Positions 16,414 through 24,167 are shown, numbered from the stretch's first letter. The stretch: DNA of 64,000 nucleotides from a bacterium (GCA_004563275.1 SFSZ01000004.1:1-64000); one strand, 5' to 3'. The notes: generated by a model not told the origin, from the sequence alone. A program made the numbers and translations.

Positions 16414-16579
16414 GCATTTGAAAAGGTGCATTAATATGTAAATGTTAATCGCTTCTAGGTGGTGCGAGCAATAAATGATCCTAGTCGTGAAATGTTAATC
16501 GCTTCCGAGTGGTGCGAGTAATAAATGATCTCGGTTGTAAATGTTTGAAAACTCTGTTAATATAATGGAGTTTTCTTTT
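16414..16579 (+). ncRNA. Type III antitoxin RNA with tandem repeats
   Basis: Two full repeats of 50 and 49 bases (16440-16489 and 16490-16538) and the beginning of a third lie between a promoter and a terminator, just before the toxin gene. Each repeat can form an H-type pseudoknot. Stem A pairs TCGC with GCGA (16449-16452/16464-16467). Stem B pairs CTAGG with CCTAG in repeat 1 and CCGAG with CTCGG in repeat 2. Three of the five stem-B pairs differ between the repeats, all with compensating changes. In known type III systems the toxin cuts this RNA into single repeats that bind and inhibit it. Confidence 0.85.
16547..16579 (+). terminator. Attenuating terminator between antitoxin and toxin
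   Basis: GAAAACTC/GAGTTTTC with a 13-nt loop and TTTT. In type III loci such a leaky terminator sets the ratio of antitoxin RNA to toxin mRNA. Confidence 0.8.
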
Positions 16580-16584
16580 GTTTT

Positions 16585-17082
16585 ATGTTAGAATTATATA
16601 TAAGAGTTGATAATGTGAAAGTACAAACTGGATATTTATATCATATCAAAGATGAATTTTTTGATAGAATCAATAATAAAGGTTTAATGATAAATCATGA
16701 AAATGGTCATTCCAGACCATCTTACTTAGCTATAAAAGATGATGATATATTATGGTTTATTCCTTTAAGTACTAAAATTGAAAAATATAGAACTATTATT
16801 GATAAAAAGGAAAAGAAATATGGAACTTGCAAAACAATATTAATTAAAAAAATAGCTGGGCGGGAACAAGCGATTTTGATTCAAAATGCTTTTCCAACAT
16901 TAGAAAAATATATTCAAAGTAGACACACAATTGATGGTAAATTTATAAAAATATCATCTGCAGTTGAAAAAGAAATTATAGATGATTTTGAGTATATGTT
17001 ATCTTTAAAATCTAGTGGACTAAACTTATTTTTTACAGATATAGATTATATTAAAAACTTAATGTTAGAAGAATTAAAATAA
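16585..17082 (+). CDS. Type III toxin, ToxN/CptN/TenpN-like endoribonuclease
   Basis: A protein of 165 residues with the opening GYLYHIKDEFFD and the conserved HSRPSYLAI and LWFIPLSTKIEKY segments, which I associate with the CptN-like branch of type III toxins. These are RNases that halt growth or abort phage infection. The assignment rests as much on context: tandem structured RNA repeats and a terminator lie immediately upstream. There is no clear Shine-Dalgarno before ATG 16585; a GTG at 16612 is a possible alternative. A 10-bp terminator follows. Confidence 0.8.
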   Translation: MLELYIRVDNVKVQTGYLYHIKDEFFDRINNKGLMINHENGHSRPSYLAIKDDDILWFIPLSTKIEKYRTIIDKKEKKYGTCKTILIKKIAGREQAILIQNAFPTLEKYIQSRHTIDGKFIKISSAVEKEIIDDFEYMLSLKSSGLNLFFTDIDYIKNLMLEELK

Positions 17083-17100
17083 TACTTATAAAAACTAAAT

Positions 17101-17143
17101 AAACTATCAAAATAATAATGTAAATTATCTTGATAGTTTTTAA
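17101..17143 (+). terminator. Rho-independent terminator of the toxin gene
   Basis: AAACTATCAA/TTGATAGTTT with a T-tail. A similar AAATAAACTATCAAAA stretch also follows the 613-residue gene near 16221. Confidence 0.7.
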
Positions 17144-17171
17144 ATTTTAAACCAATATTATATTTTTATTG

Positions 17172-17192
17172 TGATACATGAGGGCTACAATC
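17172..17192 (-). repeat. Terminal inverted repeat of the element, right
   Basis: The inverted partner of 10263-10283, matching at 15 of 21 positions. It ends one base inside the GA crossover dinucleotide at 17194-17195. Confidence 0.75.
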
Positions 17193-17193
17193 T

Positions 17194-17558
17194 TCAGGAA
17201 TATTATGAATAGTCATAGATAGAATTAAATTATTTGTTTTACTTTTTTTACCACATCTCATTTGTAACTTATCACATAAGAATAACACAATACAACCTAA
17301 AACGATTCCTAAAGAACAAATAATACCAGGAGATATCATAATTTCATTTGCCTTATCAATCGAAGGATTAATTAATGAAAAAAAAGAGGAGGCAAGCATA
17401 ATGCCCGCAGATATACTTAATAATTTATCCATAAAAGATTTATTTATACTTTTACACATAAATATTAAAGCAGACCCCATAGTCGTTAAACTAAAAGTTA
17501 TAATTCCAGCTATTAAGGATTGTATAATTGGATTTAATTCATAAAAAAAACTTATCAT
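17194..17558 (-). pseudogene. ZIP-family metal transporter, N-terminal half (split gene)
   Basis: The first 122 residues of the interrupted ZIP transporter, from MISFFYELNPIIQSLIAG to HNIPE. After the insertion point the frame reads eight foreign residues (DCSPHVSQ) and stops at 17166, inside the element. It includes the first helices and half of the metal-binding helix; the rest is at 9860-10261. The ATG lies inside the stem of the upstream RNase J terminator and has no Shine-Dalgarno. Excision of the element would regenerate the gene exactly. Confidence 0.92.
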
Positions 17559-17578
17559 ACTATATAATATGATAAGTT
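17543..17578 (-). terminator. Terminator of the RNase J gene
   Basis: On the minus strand AACTTATCAT/ATGATAAGTT with eight T after it. The ZIP start codon is part of its right arm. Confidence 0.75.
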
Positions 17579-17588
17579 AAAATTTATG

Positions 17589-19256
17589 TTAATTATCCTT
17601 AACTTCCATAATTACCGGTAATATAATTGGTCTTCTACCAGTAAGATCATTTATAAATGGACTTAACTCTAAAATAATTTGATTCTTTAAATCAATATAA
17701 TTATAACCAGTCTTTAAAGACTTAGAAACTATATCAGATACCTTTTCTTCAATTTTATTAATAAGTTCAGCATTCTCATTAACCAAAACAAATCCTCTTG
17801 TTGTAATATTAGGTTTAATTAATAATTCTCTTGTATTAGGATTAATATTAATAATTGTAACTAATATTCCATCATGACTCATTAATTGACGATCTTTGAT
17901 AACAATTGAACCAATATCACCAATTCTTGAACCATCAACATAAACATCACCAGAATGAACTCTTTTACCAATTCTAGCTCCATCTTTAGTTAATTCAACA
18001 GTATCACCATTTTTACAAATAAAGATATTTTCTTTAGGAATATCACAATCAACTGCTAAGTCAGCATGAGTTTTAAGCATTCTATATTCACCGTGAACAG
18101 GCATAAAATATTCAGGCTTAATAATTCTAAGCATCCATTTTAATTCTTCTTGTTTAGCATGTCCAGAAGTATGAATATCAGATAATTGTGAATTAGTATA
18201 AACTTTAACACCCTTTAAATATAATTTATTAATAATTCTATTTATAGATGCCTTATTACCAGGAATAGGACTAGAAGAAAATACAACAATATCATCAGGT
18301 AATAAAGTAATTTGTTTATGAGTACCATTTGCAATTCTAGATAAAGCAGCTAAAGGTTCACCTTGAGAACCGGTACATAAAATACAAATTTCATTTTTCT
18401 TTAAATCTTTAGCTTCATTAGGCTCAATAAAGATAGTTTTATCAGTAATTAAATTATTTTTAATTGCTATTTCTTTAGCATTTTCCATTGAACGACCAAA
18501 AGTAACTATCTTACGGTTATTCTTACGACAAGTTTCTACTATATGCTTAATTCTATAAATATTAGAAGCAAATGTTGCAATAATAATTCTTGAAGTATGT
18601 CTTGCAAATACATCAGATAAAGCTTCATCAACTAAACTTTCACTATTAGAGTAACCTGGAGAACAAGCATTGGTACTATCACTTAAAAGTAATTTAACTC
18701 CATTTTGACCTAAAGCTGCCATCTTATGAATTTCTGCCATTGGTCCAATTGGTGTTAAGTCAAATTTAAAATCTCCAGTTTCAAATATAGTTCCATTTGG
18801 AGTCTTAATTACAATTGCATAACTACCTGGAATAGAGTGAGTAGTTCCAACAAAAGATACTTCAAAATATTTATATTTAAAATGACTATCTTTATCAAAT
18901 TCTACTAAATTATTATATCCAATATTTCTATCTATAAATTTCTTTTGAATTAAATCACAAGCAATTTTAGAAGCGTAAATAACTGGAATATTAATATTTT
19001 GTAATAAAAATGTAATACCTCCAATATGATCCTCATGACCATGGGTAATAAATAATGCTTTAATCTTATCTTGATGTTGTTTTAAATAAGTAACATCTTG
19101 AATAACATAATCTATACCTAATAATTCATCTTCAGGAAACATAACTCCTGCATCAATAATAATAATTTCATCTTTATGTTCAATAACATACATGTTTTTA
19201 CCGACTTCACCAAGTCCACCTAACGCAAAAACACTAGTAACATCTTCACTTTTCAT
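17589..19256 (-). CDS. rnjA: Ribonuclease J
   Basis: Metallo-beta-lactamase RNase with 5'-to-3' exonuclease and endonuclease activity, central to RNA turnover in Bacillota. The zinc motif HGHEDH lies at residues 72-77; a beta-CASP domain follows (TFGRSMENAKEIA), then SSSPIPGNKASI and HTSGHAKQEEL, with the C-terminal domain ending the chain. At 555 residues it is full length. GGAGG precedes the ATG and a good promoter lies at 19307-19335. RnjA or RnjB identity is inferred only from this being the copy seen. Confidence 0.93.
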   Translation of the reverse strand: MKSEDVTSVFALGGLGEVGKNMYVIEHKDEIIIIDAGVMFPEDELLGIDYVIQDVTYLKQHQDKIKALFITHGHEDHIGGITFLLQNINIPVIYASKIACDLIQKKFIDRNIGYNNLVEFDKDSHFKYKYFEVSFVGTTHSIPGSYAIVIKTPNGTIFETGDFKFDLTPIGPMAEIHKMAALGQNGVKLLLSDSTNACSPGYSNSESLVDEALSDVFARHTSRIIIATFASNIYRIKHIVETCRKNNRKIVTFGRSMENAKEIAIKNNLITDKTIFIEPNEAKDLKKNEICILCTGSQGEPLAALSRIANGTHKQITLLPDDIVVFSSSPIPGNKASINRIINKLYLKGVKVYTNSQLSDIHTSGHAKQEELKWMLRIIKPEYFMPVHGEYRMLKTHADLAVDCDIPKENIFICKNGDTVELTKDGARIGKRVHSGDVYVDGSRIGDIGSIVIKDRQLMSHDGILVTIININPNTRELLIKPNITTRGFVLVNENAELINKIEEKVSDIVSKSLKTGYNYIDLKNQIILELSPFINDLTGRRPIILPVIMEVKDN

Positions 19257-19306
19257 TTAAATTCCTCCTTAAAAAATAATTAAATTAAAGTTCTTTTGGC
19301 TAACTA

Positions 19307-19335
19307 ATTATAATATATTTTAAAAAAAAATTCAA
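19307..19335 (-). promoter_or_regulatory. Promoter of the RNase J gene
   Basis: On the minus strand TTGAAT, a 17-base spacer and TATAAT. Confidence 0.65.
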
Positions 19336-19365
19336 GTTCAATATTTTTAATCATTTTAATTCAAA

Positions 19366-19389
19366 ATAAAAAGTAACAAAAATGTTACT
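19366..19389 (-). terminator. Rho-independent terminator
   Basis: On the minus strand AGTAACA/TGTTACT with a 4-nt loop and a T-rich tail, just after the stop of the repeat protein gene. Confidence 0.7.
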
Positions 19390-19391
19390 AA

Positions 19392-19868
19392 TTATTTAAA
19401 CCAACTTAATATTTTATTTTTTAATGATTTATAAATTTTGTTAATAGTAGAACCTATTCCTGTATGAGTTTCATGATTAACTTCATCTTCAACATCATCC
19501 ATAATTTTGTCTAAATTTTCAACACCTTTTTTAGCATTATCTTCTAAATATTCTTTTCCATCTTCCATATGTTCTTCAAAGTATTCTTTACCTTCAGTAG
19601 CATGTTCTTCTAAATATTCTTTTCCATCTTCCATATGTTCTTCGAAATATTCTTTACCTTCAGTAGCATGGTCTTCTAAGTATTCTTTTCCTTCTTCCAT
19701 ATGATCTTCGAAATATTCTTTACCTTCGGTAAAATGATCTTCTAAATATTTTTTCCCTTCTGCAACTCTTTGTTCAATCATCTCTGTATGATTTTGGACT
19801 TTATCTACAACAGTTGTATTTTGAGTTTGAGCAAATGAAAATAAAGCAGCGATTGTTAATAAATTCAT
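19392..19868 (-). CDS. 11-residue-repeat amphipathic helix protein
   Basis: A 158-residue protein with a short hydrophobic N-terminus (possible signal or anchor, about 1-14). Residues 36-112 are seven tandem 11-mers of the type EGKEYLEDHAT, followed by a degenerate eighth copy. The pattern alternates EYL and EYF with His-Ala and His-Met ends. Eleven-residue periodicity is typical of LEA group 3, apolipoprotein and synuclein-like helices that bind membranes or protect in dehydration. The C-terminus is basic and amphipathic. A spore or stress role would fit but is inference. GGAGG and an extended -10 (19905-19913) precede it. Confidence 0.65.
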   Translation of the reverse strand: MNLLTIAALFSFAQTQNTTVVDKVQNHTEMIEQRVAEGKKYLEDHFTEGKEYFEDHMEEGKEYLEDHATEGKEYFEEHMEDGKEYLEEHATEGKEYFEEHMEDGKEYLEDNAKKGVENLDKIMDDVEDEVNHETHTGIGSTINKIYKSLKNKILSWFK

Positions 19869-19904
19869 AAATTCCTCCTTATTGCCTTTTCAAACATTAT
19901 CGTA

Positions 19905-19913
19905 ATTATAACA
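19905..19913 (-). promoter_or_regulatory. Extended -10 promoter
   Basis: On the minus strand TGTTATAAT, 37 bases before the start of the repeat-protein gene. Confidence 0.5.
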
Positions 19914-19926
19914 TAAATTATCTTCT

Positions 19927-20074
19927 TTTTCCACAATCATTTTATTGTGTTAATTATCTCTAGAAATTTTACCAATTTTTTACAGTTTAATAAATTTTCA
20001 CAAAATTAAAGTTTTAAAATATAAAAATTACTAAATAATTCTATATATCCACAAAAAAACAACACTTTTCCACA
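19927..20074 (+). other. Three DnaA-box-like sites
   Basis: TTTTCCACA (19927 and 20066) and ATATCCACA (20045) lie in one orientation in an AT-rich divergent intergenic region. They may be chance in such DNA. Confidence 0.2.
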
Positions 20075-20135
20075 ATTATAAAAATTAAAAAGGAATTTCC
20101 TCTTTAATATACAACATAACAAGTAGGAGGGTAAA

Positions 20136-21389
20136 ATGAAAAAATATTTATTAATCATGTTATTATTAATTCCCATTAAAATTAATGCAGAAATATTATT
20201 AACAGATTATTATCTAAAAGAATCAAATATTAAAGAACATAAAGAGGAAACTGAGTATCTTAAAAGAACTGAAATAATAAAATACAATAATTATTATAAA
20301 GATAGAATTGATCTTGGCTATCATAAACTAGATGAAGTTAATGATAACTATGATTTAAATGATTATATTGAAAAAGCAAGTTATATTATTAATGAAAATA
20401 ATAACTATATATCTAATGTCATTCAAAAAAATATTAAAGTTAAATATCTTAGATTAGATAATTTTAATAATAATATTTTAGAATCTATTAAATTCTTTAA
20501 GGATAATAAAGAAATAAAATTTAACTATGTTCAAACTAACTACATAATTGGTAATAAGTTAAATTCTAATACAGCATTTACTGTTGAATTAGATGAATTA
20601 ATTAATCTAGAATCATTATCAATAAATTTAACTTTTAAAGATAATAAAACACATAAAATAACATTTAATCTAGGTATTTATAACGAATTAAATTATGCTT
20701 GGAATATCGAACCTGACATAATTCAAATAAATACTAATTATAATGATAATCTAAATCTTAATTTTTTAAATCAAAATAAATATCAAGAACTATTAAATAA
20801 TCTTAATTCTTCTAATTTAAATAATAATATTTCTTATTCTATAGTTACTGAAAAATTATATCGATTATATGAACCTGTAAAAGTATATTTAAGTAATTAT
20901 ACCGAAAAACCATTACCTAATTGTATCCATGATTTAAATGACTATAAAAAGTATTATACATATTACGAACGTTATTATATTGAAATAAAAGATGATGTAA
21001 CTAGTAATGAAAATATAATCTTAAATACTAACATTCCATTAAATGAAATAGAAGTAATAAATAAAGAAGATTTTATAATATTAAAATACAAGCACGATAC
21101 GTTCTATAAAAAAATAAATAAACCTAAAGAAGAAAATAATTCAAAAAACATAGTTAAAGTAGTTAATAAACAACCTACAACTAAAAAGAATAATTACATA
21201 CCATCAACAACCAAACAACCTACAACTAAAAAGAATAATTACATACCATCAACAACCAAAGAAGTAATAACCACAACTAAAAATACCATTCAAGATCAAC
21301 CTAAAGAAAAACATATATCCTATATATATTTATTGTTAATTCCTATTTTAATCATTCTTTACATTTTTATACGCAAAAATAAAATCTAG
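20136..21389 (+). CDS. Surface protein with C-terminal anchor, unknown function
   Basis: A 417-residue protein. A signal peptide (about 1-18, ending INA) leads into a Tyr/Asn-rich extracellular region of about 320 residues. A Thr/Lys-rich linker with two copies of QPTTKKNNYIPSTTK follows, then one membrane helix (about 393-412) and a basic tail. The layout is that of a type I membrane protein with a stalk. I recognise no domain. GGAGGG gives a strong ribosome-binding site. It stands alone between a divergent gene and spoIIAA. Confidence 0.6.
   Translation: MKKYLLIMLLLIPIKINAEILLTDYYLKESNIKEHKEETEYLKRTEIIKYNNYYKDRIDLGYHKLDEVNDNYDLNDYIEKASYIINENNNYISNVIQKNIKVKYLRLDNFNNNILESIKFFKDNKEIKFNYVQTNYIIGNKLNSNTAFTVELDELINLESLSINLTFKDNKTHKITFNLGIYNELNYAWNIEPDIIQINTNYNDNLNLNFLNQNKYQELLNNLNSSNLNNNISYSIVTEKLYRLYEPVKVYLSNYTEKPLPNCIHDLNDYKKYYTYYERYYIEIKDDVTSNENIILNTNIPLNEIEVINKEDFIILKYKHDTFYKKINKPKEENNSKNIVKVVNKQPTTKKNNYIPSTTKQPTTKKNNYIPSTTKEVITTTKNTIQDQPKEKHISYIYLLLIPILIILYIFIRKNKI
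21171..21260 (+). repeat. 45-bp in-gene tandem repeat
   Basis: Two identical 45-bp units encode QPTTKKNNYIPSTTK twice in the stalk of the surface protein. The unit could vary in copy number by slippage. Confidence 0.85.
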
Positions 21390-21451
21390 TTTTGTCGAAC
21401 TTGTTTAAAATTAATCATAATCTACTTATATTATGAATGAAGGGAGAAATA

Positions 21452-21769
21452 ATGTTAAAAATTAATTTAGAATTTCGCAAAGGTATTTTGTTTATAAGAT
21501 TAAAAGGTAATTTAAACCAATTAACTTATCAAAGTATGAAAGATTATCTTATTCCTATCATTAAAGATAATGGAATAAAATATATTGTTTTCAACTTAGC
21601 GTATTTAAAATCAATTGATGGTTATGGAAAAGAAAGTATAAAAGAAGTAATTTTTTATGCTAAACAAAATCAAGGTACTGGATTAATTTGTAATAGTAAA
21701 GTATCTTTTGATAAACCATATAAAATGATTGAAAACGAATTAAAAGCATTAAAATATATAACAATTTAG
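21452..21769 (+). CDS. spoIIAA: Anti-anti-sigma factor SpoIIAA
   Basis: A STAS-domain protein of 105 residues. In Bacillus, SpoIIAA is phosphorylated by SpoIIAB on a serine in a DSSGLG-type loop, and its unphosphorylated form frees sigma-F in the forespore. Here the loop reads LKSIDGYG, one residue shorter than usual, so which serine is modified is unclear. ATG 21452 follows AAGGGAG; an earlier in-frame ATG overlaps that site. It is followed directly by a broken sigF with no spoIIAB between. Confidence 0.8.
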   Translation: MLKINLEFRKGILFIRLKGNLNQLTYQSMKDYLIPIIKDNGIKYIVFNLAYLKSIDGYGKESIKEVIFYAKQNQGTGLICNSKVSFDKPYKMIENELKALKYITI

Positions 21770-21787
21770 GTGATAAAAAATGGATGA

Positions 21788-22384
21788 AACAGAGCTAATG
21801 TAGAATTATCAGATTTATATCAAGCAGGATGTATTGGTTTAATTAAAGCATATCGCAAATATGAAGCTGAAAAGGGGAGTAGCTTTATAAATTATGCTTA
21901 TATGCATATCTTTGGAGAAATGCATGAGTTAGCTAATAAAAGTAGAGATATTCAGCTTAATAAAGCTTATTTAAATGCATATAAAAGAATTAAAGCATCA
22001 GAAACAAAATTATATGAACTATTAGGTAGAAAACCAAGTTTAACTGAAATAAGTTTAGATACTAATATTCCTGAAGATATGATTTCTGAAGTAATTATTT
22101 TAACAAGTCAAATGTTAAGTATTGAAGAAGAATATCAAACATTAAATGGTGATTCCGTTGCCATTAAAGATTGTATTGGTCAAGAAGAAGATATCGATAG
22201 TCAAATATTAATAGATGATTCTCTAAATAATTTAGAACCTCTTGAACAAGACGTTATTAAAATAAGATATTTTAATGATTTAACTCAAACCGAAACTGCT
22301 AAAGTATTAGGTATTAGTCAAGTAAAAGTATCTAGATTAGAAACTAAAGGAAAACAAAAGATAAAAGAGTATATTGCTGCATAA
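21788..22384 (+). pseudogene. sigF: sigF, RNA polymerase sigma-F, 5'-truncated and frameshifted
   Basis: From 21788 the frame encodes region 2 (ELSDLYQAGCIGLIKAYRKYE, split here as ELSDLYQAGCIGLIK), then regions 3 and 4 with a helix-turn-helix (TQTETAKVLGISQVKVSR). A TGA lies just upstream in this frame. The ATG after the ribosome-binding site (21780) reads only MDETELM before TAG. Regions 1.2 and 2.1 are missing. Translation from the first internal ATG (21902) would give 160 residues without the core-binding helices. The gene looks non-functional unless a frameshift or unusual start is used. Confidence 0.8.
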
Positions 22385-22411
22385 AATGTCTATACTAAAA
22401 CTAGTGATATT

Positions 22412-22852
22412 ATGAAAAATAAAAAAGAATATTTAAGGTTAGTAAAAAAACTAACTCCTAAACCCAATAAAAAAGTAGATTACACACGTGCTTTCCTAAT
22501 GGGAGGAACAATTGGTTTTTTAGGTGAAGGAATTAAAATAATTTTAATGACATATTGTGATTTATCTAAAGATATGGCTACTAATTATGTTTTATTAATT
22601 ACCATATTTATTGCTTGTTTATTAACTGGTCTAGGATTTTTCGATAATTTAGTTTCTAAATATAAATCGGGAATCATTGTTCCTATAACCGGATTTGCTC
22701 ATTCTATAATGGCAAGTATCTTAGATTATAAACATGATGGAATGATTACCGGCATCGGTTCAAATTATTTTAAATTAGCTGGAAGCGTATTAGCTTACGG
22801 TATCATAAGCGCCTTCGTAATGGCTTTAGTAAAGGTGATATTTAATGTTTGA
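22412..22852 (+). CDS. spoVAC: Stage V sporulation protein AC
   Basis: A 146-residue membrane protein of the SpoVA complex, which moves Ca-dipicolinate into spores and out at germination; SpoVAC is the mechanosensitive channel subunit. It has several hydrophobic helices and the conserved GGTIGFLGEGIK and GFAHSIMASILDYKHDGM. It overlaps spoVAD by 8 bases. Confidence 0.93.
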   Translation: MKNKKEYLRLVKKLTPKPNKKVDYTRAFLMGGTIGFLGEGIKIILMTYCDLSKDMATNYVLLITIFIACLLTGLGFFDNLVSKYKSGIIVPITGFAHSIMASILDYKHDGMITGIGSNYFKLAGSVLAYGIISAFVMALVKVIFNV

Positions 22853-23795
22853 TTTTAAAAATGTATATATAAATAATTGGTTTAGTATTATCGGACCCTT
22901 AGAAGCAAAATCGAATAATTTAAAAAATGTTGATTTAGTCATGAATGATTATTATTATGGAGAAAAAACCATTGAAAAAGCTGAAATAAAAATGCAAGAC
23001 ATAATAATAAATTATTTATGTAAAGTATCTAAACCTGATATAGTTTTAGGAAGTGATTTAATAAATCAATTATCTACAACCAACATGGCTCTTAGAAACA
23101 AGAAATTACCTTATCTAGGAATATATTCAGCATGTGCTTCTAGTATCGGAGCACTTATAACTTTAGGTACATTTATTGACTCTAAAAAAATAAAAGAAGG
23201 TTTATTTATTACTAGTTCACATAATTTAACTGCTGAAAAGCAATTTAGATTTCCTGTTGAATATGGAATACCAAAACCAGAAAGAAGTACCTTCACGACA
23301 ACTGGTTGTATCGGTCTATCTCTAAGTAAAAAAGAATCTAATATTAAATTAATAAATGGAACTATAGGTAATGTTATAGATTCTCAAGTAACAGATGTTT
23401 ATAATATGGGTGCAGTAATGGCACCAAGCACTGTAGATACATTCCTAAGACATCTCGAATTAACTAAAACATCTCCATCAGATTATGATTTAATTTTAAC
23501 TGGAGATTTAGGTAAAGTAGGAGCCGATATTTTCATCGAATTATTAAAAGAAAAAAATATAAAATTAAAAAACTATAAAGATGCTGGAACTATTATGTAT
23601 TCAAATAAGGAATATTCAGGAGCAAGTGGGCCAACCGTTTTACCATTAGTGTTATTTAACAATATTATTTATAATAAAAAATATAAAAAAATATTATTAT
23701 TAGCCACTGGGTCACTTCATTCAAGCATTATAGTTAATCAACATAATACATTACCTTCAATAACTCATGCCTTAACAATCGAGGTGATAAAATGA
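22845..23795 (+). CDS. spoVAD: Stage V sporulation protein AD
   Basis: A soluble thiolase-fold subunit of the SpoVA channel that binds dipicolinate. Typical parts are GIYSACASSIGAL, TSSHNLTAEKQFR and DLILTGDLGKVG. At 316 residues it is slightly shorter than the Bacillus protein (about 338). It overlaps spoVAC and spoVAEb, giving a tight three-gene unit. Confidence 0.93.
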   Translation: MFDFKNVYINNWFSIIGPLEAKSNNLKNVDLVMNDYYYGEKTIEKAEIKMQDIIINYLCKVSKPDIVLGSDLINQLSTTNMALRNKKLPYLGIYSACASSIGALITLGTFIDSKKIKEGLFITSSHNLTAEKQFRFPVEYGIPKPERSTFTTTGCIGLSLSKKESNIKLINGTIGNVIDSQVTDVYNMGAVMAPSTVDTFLRHLELTKTSPSDYDLILTGDLGKVGADIFIELLKEKNIKLKNYKDAGTIMYSNKEYSGASGPTVLPLVLFNNIIYNKKYKKILLLATGSLHSSIIVNQHNTLPSITHALTIEVIK

Positions 23796-24142
23796 CATTA
23801 TTATATTCCTTCTTATTTTGTGGATTCATTTGTTTACTAGGTCAAATAATTTTAGATAATACTAAATTAACCCCAGGACATTTAACAAGTATATTTGTTG
23901 TTATAGGATCCGTTTTAGGAGCATTCGGAATATACGATAAAATAGTTAAACAAGTCGGAATGGGAGCCACCTTACCAATCACATCATTTGGTAATACATT
24001 AGTTAAAAACTCCTACATAGGCTATTTAAAAGAAGGCCTAATTGGATTATTTTCGGGAATGCTTCAAGGTGTTTCTTTAGGAATTGTTTCTGCAATCGTA
24101 TTTTCCTTCATAATAATGATATTTACTAAATTAAAAGACTAA
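23792..24142 (+). CDS. spoVAEb: Stage V sporulation protein AE (SpoVAEb)
   Basis: A 116-residue membrane protein with about four helices, the third core SpoVA subunit. Conserved stretches are GQIILDNTKLTPGH and MGATLPITSFGNTLVK. The start overlaps spoVAD by four bases and a strong bidirectional terminator follows. Confidence 0.92.
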   Translation: MTLLYSFLFCGFICLLGQIILDNTKLTPGHLTSIFVVIGSVLGAFGIYDKIVKQVGMGATLPITSFGNTLVKNSYIGYLKEGLIGLFSGMLQGVSLGIVSAIVFSFIIMIFTKLKD

Positions 24143-24167
24143 AAAAGTGCTATTTAAGCACTTTTTT
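24141..24167. terminator. Bidirectional terminator between spoVA and ger operons
   Basis: AAAAAAGTGC/GCACTTTTTT with a 7-nt loop serves the two converging operons and overlaps both stop codons. Confidence 0.85.

Larger units (their letters stand above)
10262..17193. mobile_element. Serine-recombinase mobile element inserted in a ZIP gene
   Basis: An integrated element flanked by GA dinucleotides on the minus strand (10260-10261 and 17194-17195), with 21-bp imperfect inverted repeats one base inside each. One copy of GA plus the interior gives a unit of 6,934 bp. Contents are a large serine recombinase at one end, an IS110-type transposase, an unknown 613-residue membrane-anchored protein and a type III toxin-antitoxin locus. 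GA crossover is the known specificity of the TnpX/TndX recombinases (Tn4451, Tn5397). No conjugation or antibiotic-resistance genes are present, so it is a small, probably mobilisable or circle-forming transposon. Confidence 0.88.

Noticed and set aside
16440..16538. CRISPR array
   Set aside because: Only two adjoining repeats with no spacers; pairing pattern, promoter, terminator and following gene fit a type III antitoxin RNA.
10256..17200. Prophage or conjugative element
   Set aside because: No structural, packaging, relaxase or type IV secretion genes; the only mobility genes are the serine recombinase and one IS110-type transposase.
19507..19704. Ser-rich ORF on the plus strand
   Set aside because: It is the antisense shadow of the 11-residue-repeat gene; its repeats follow from the 33-base units.
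19927..20074. Replication origin from DnaA-box-like sites
   Set aside because: Only three imperfect boxes in AT-rich DNA and no dnaA, dnaN or other origin genes nearby.
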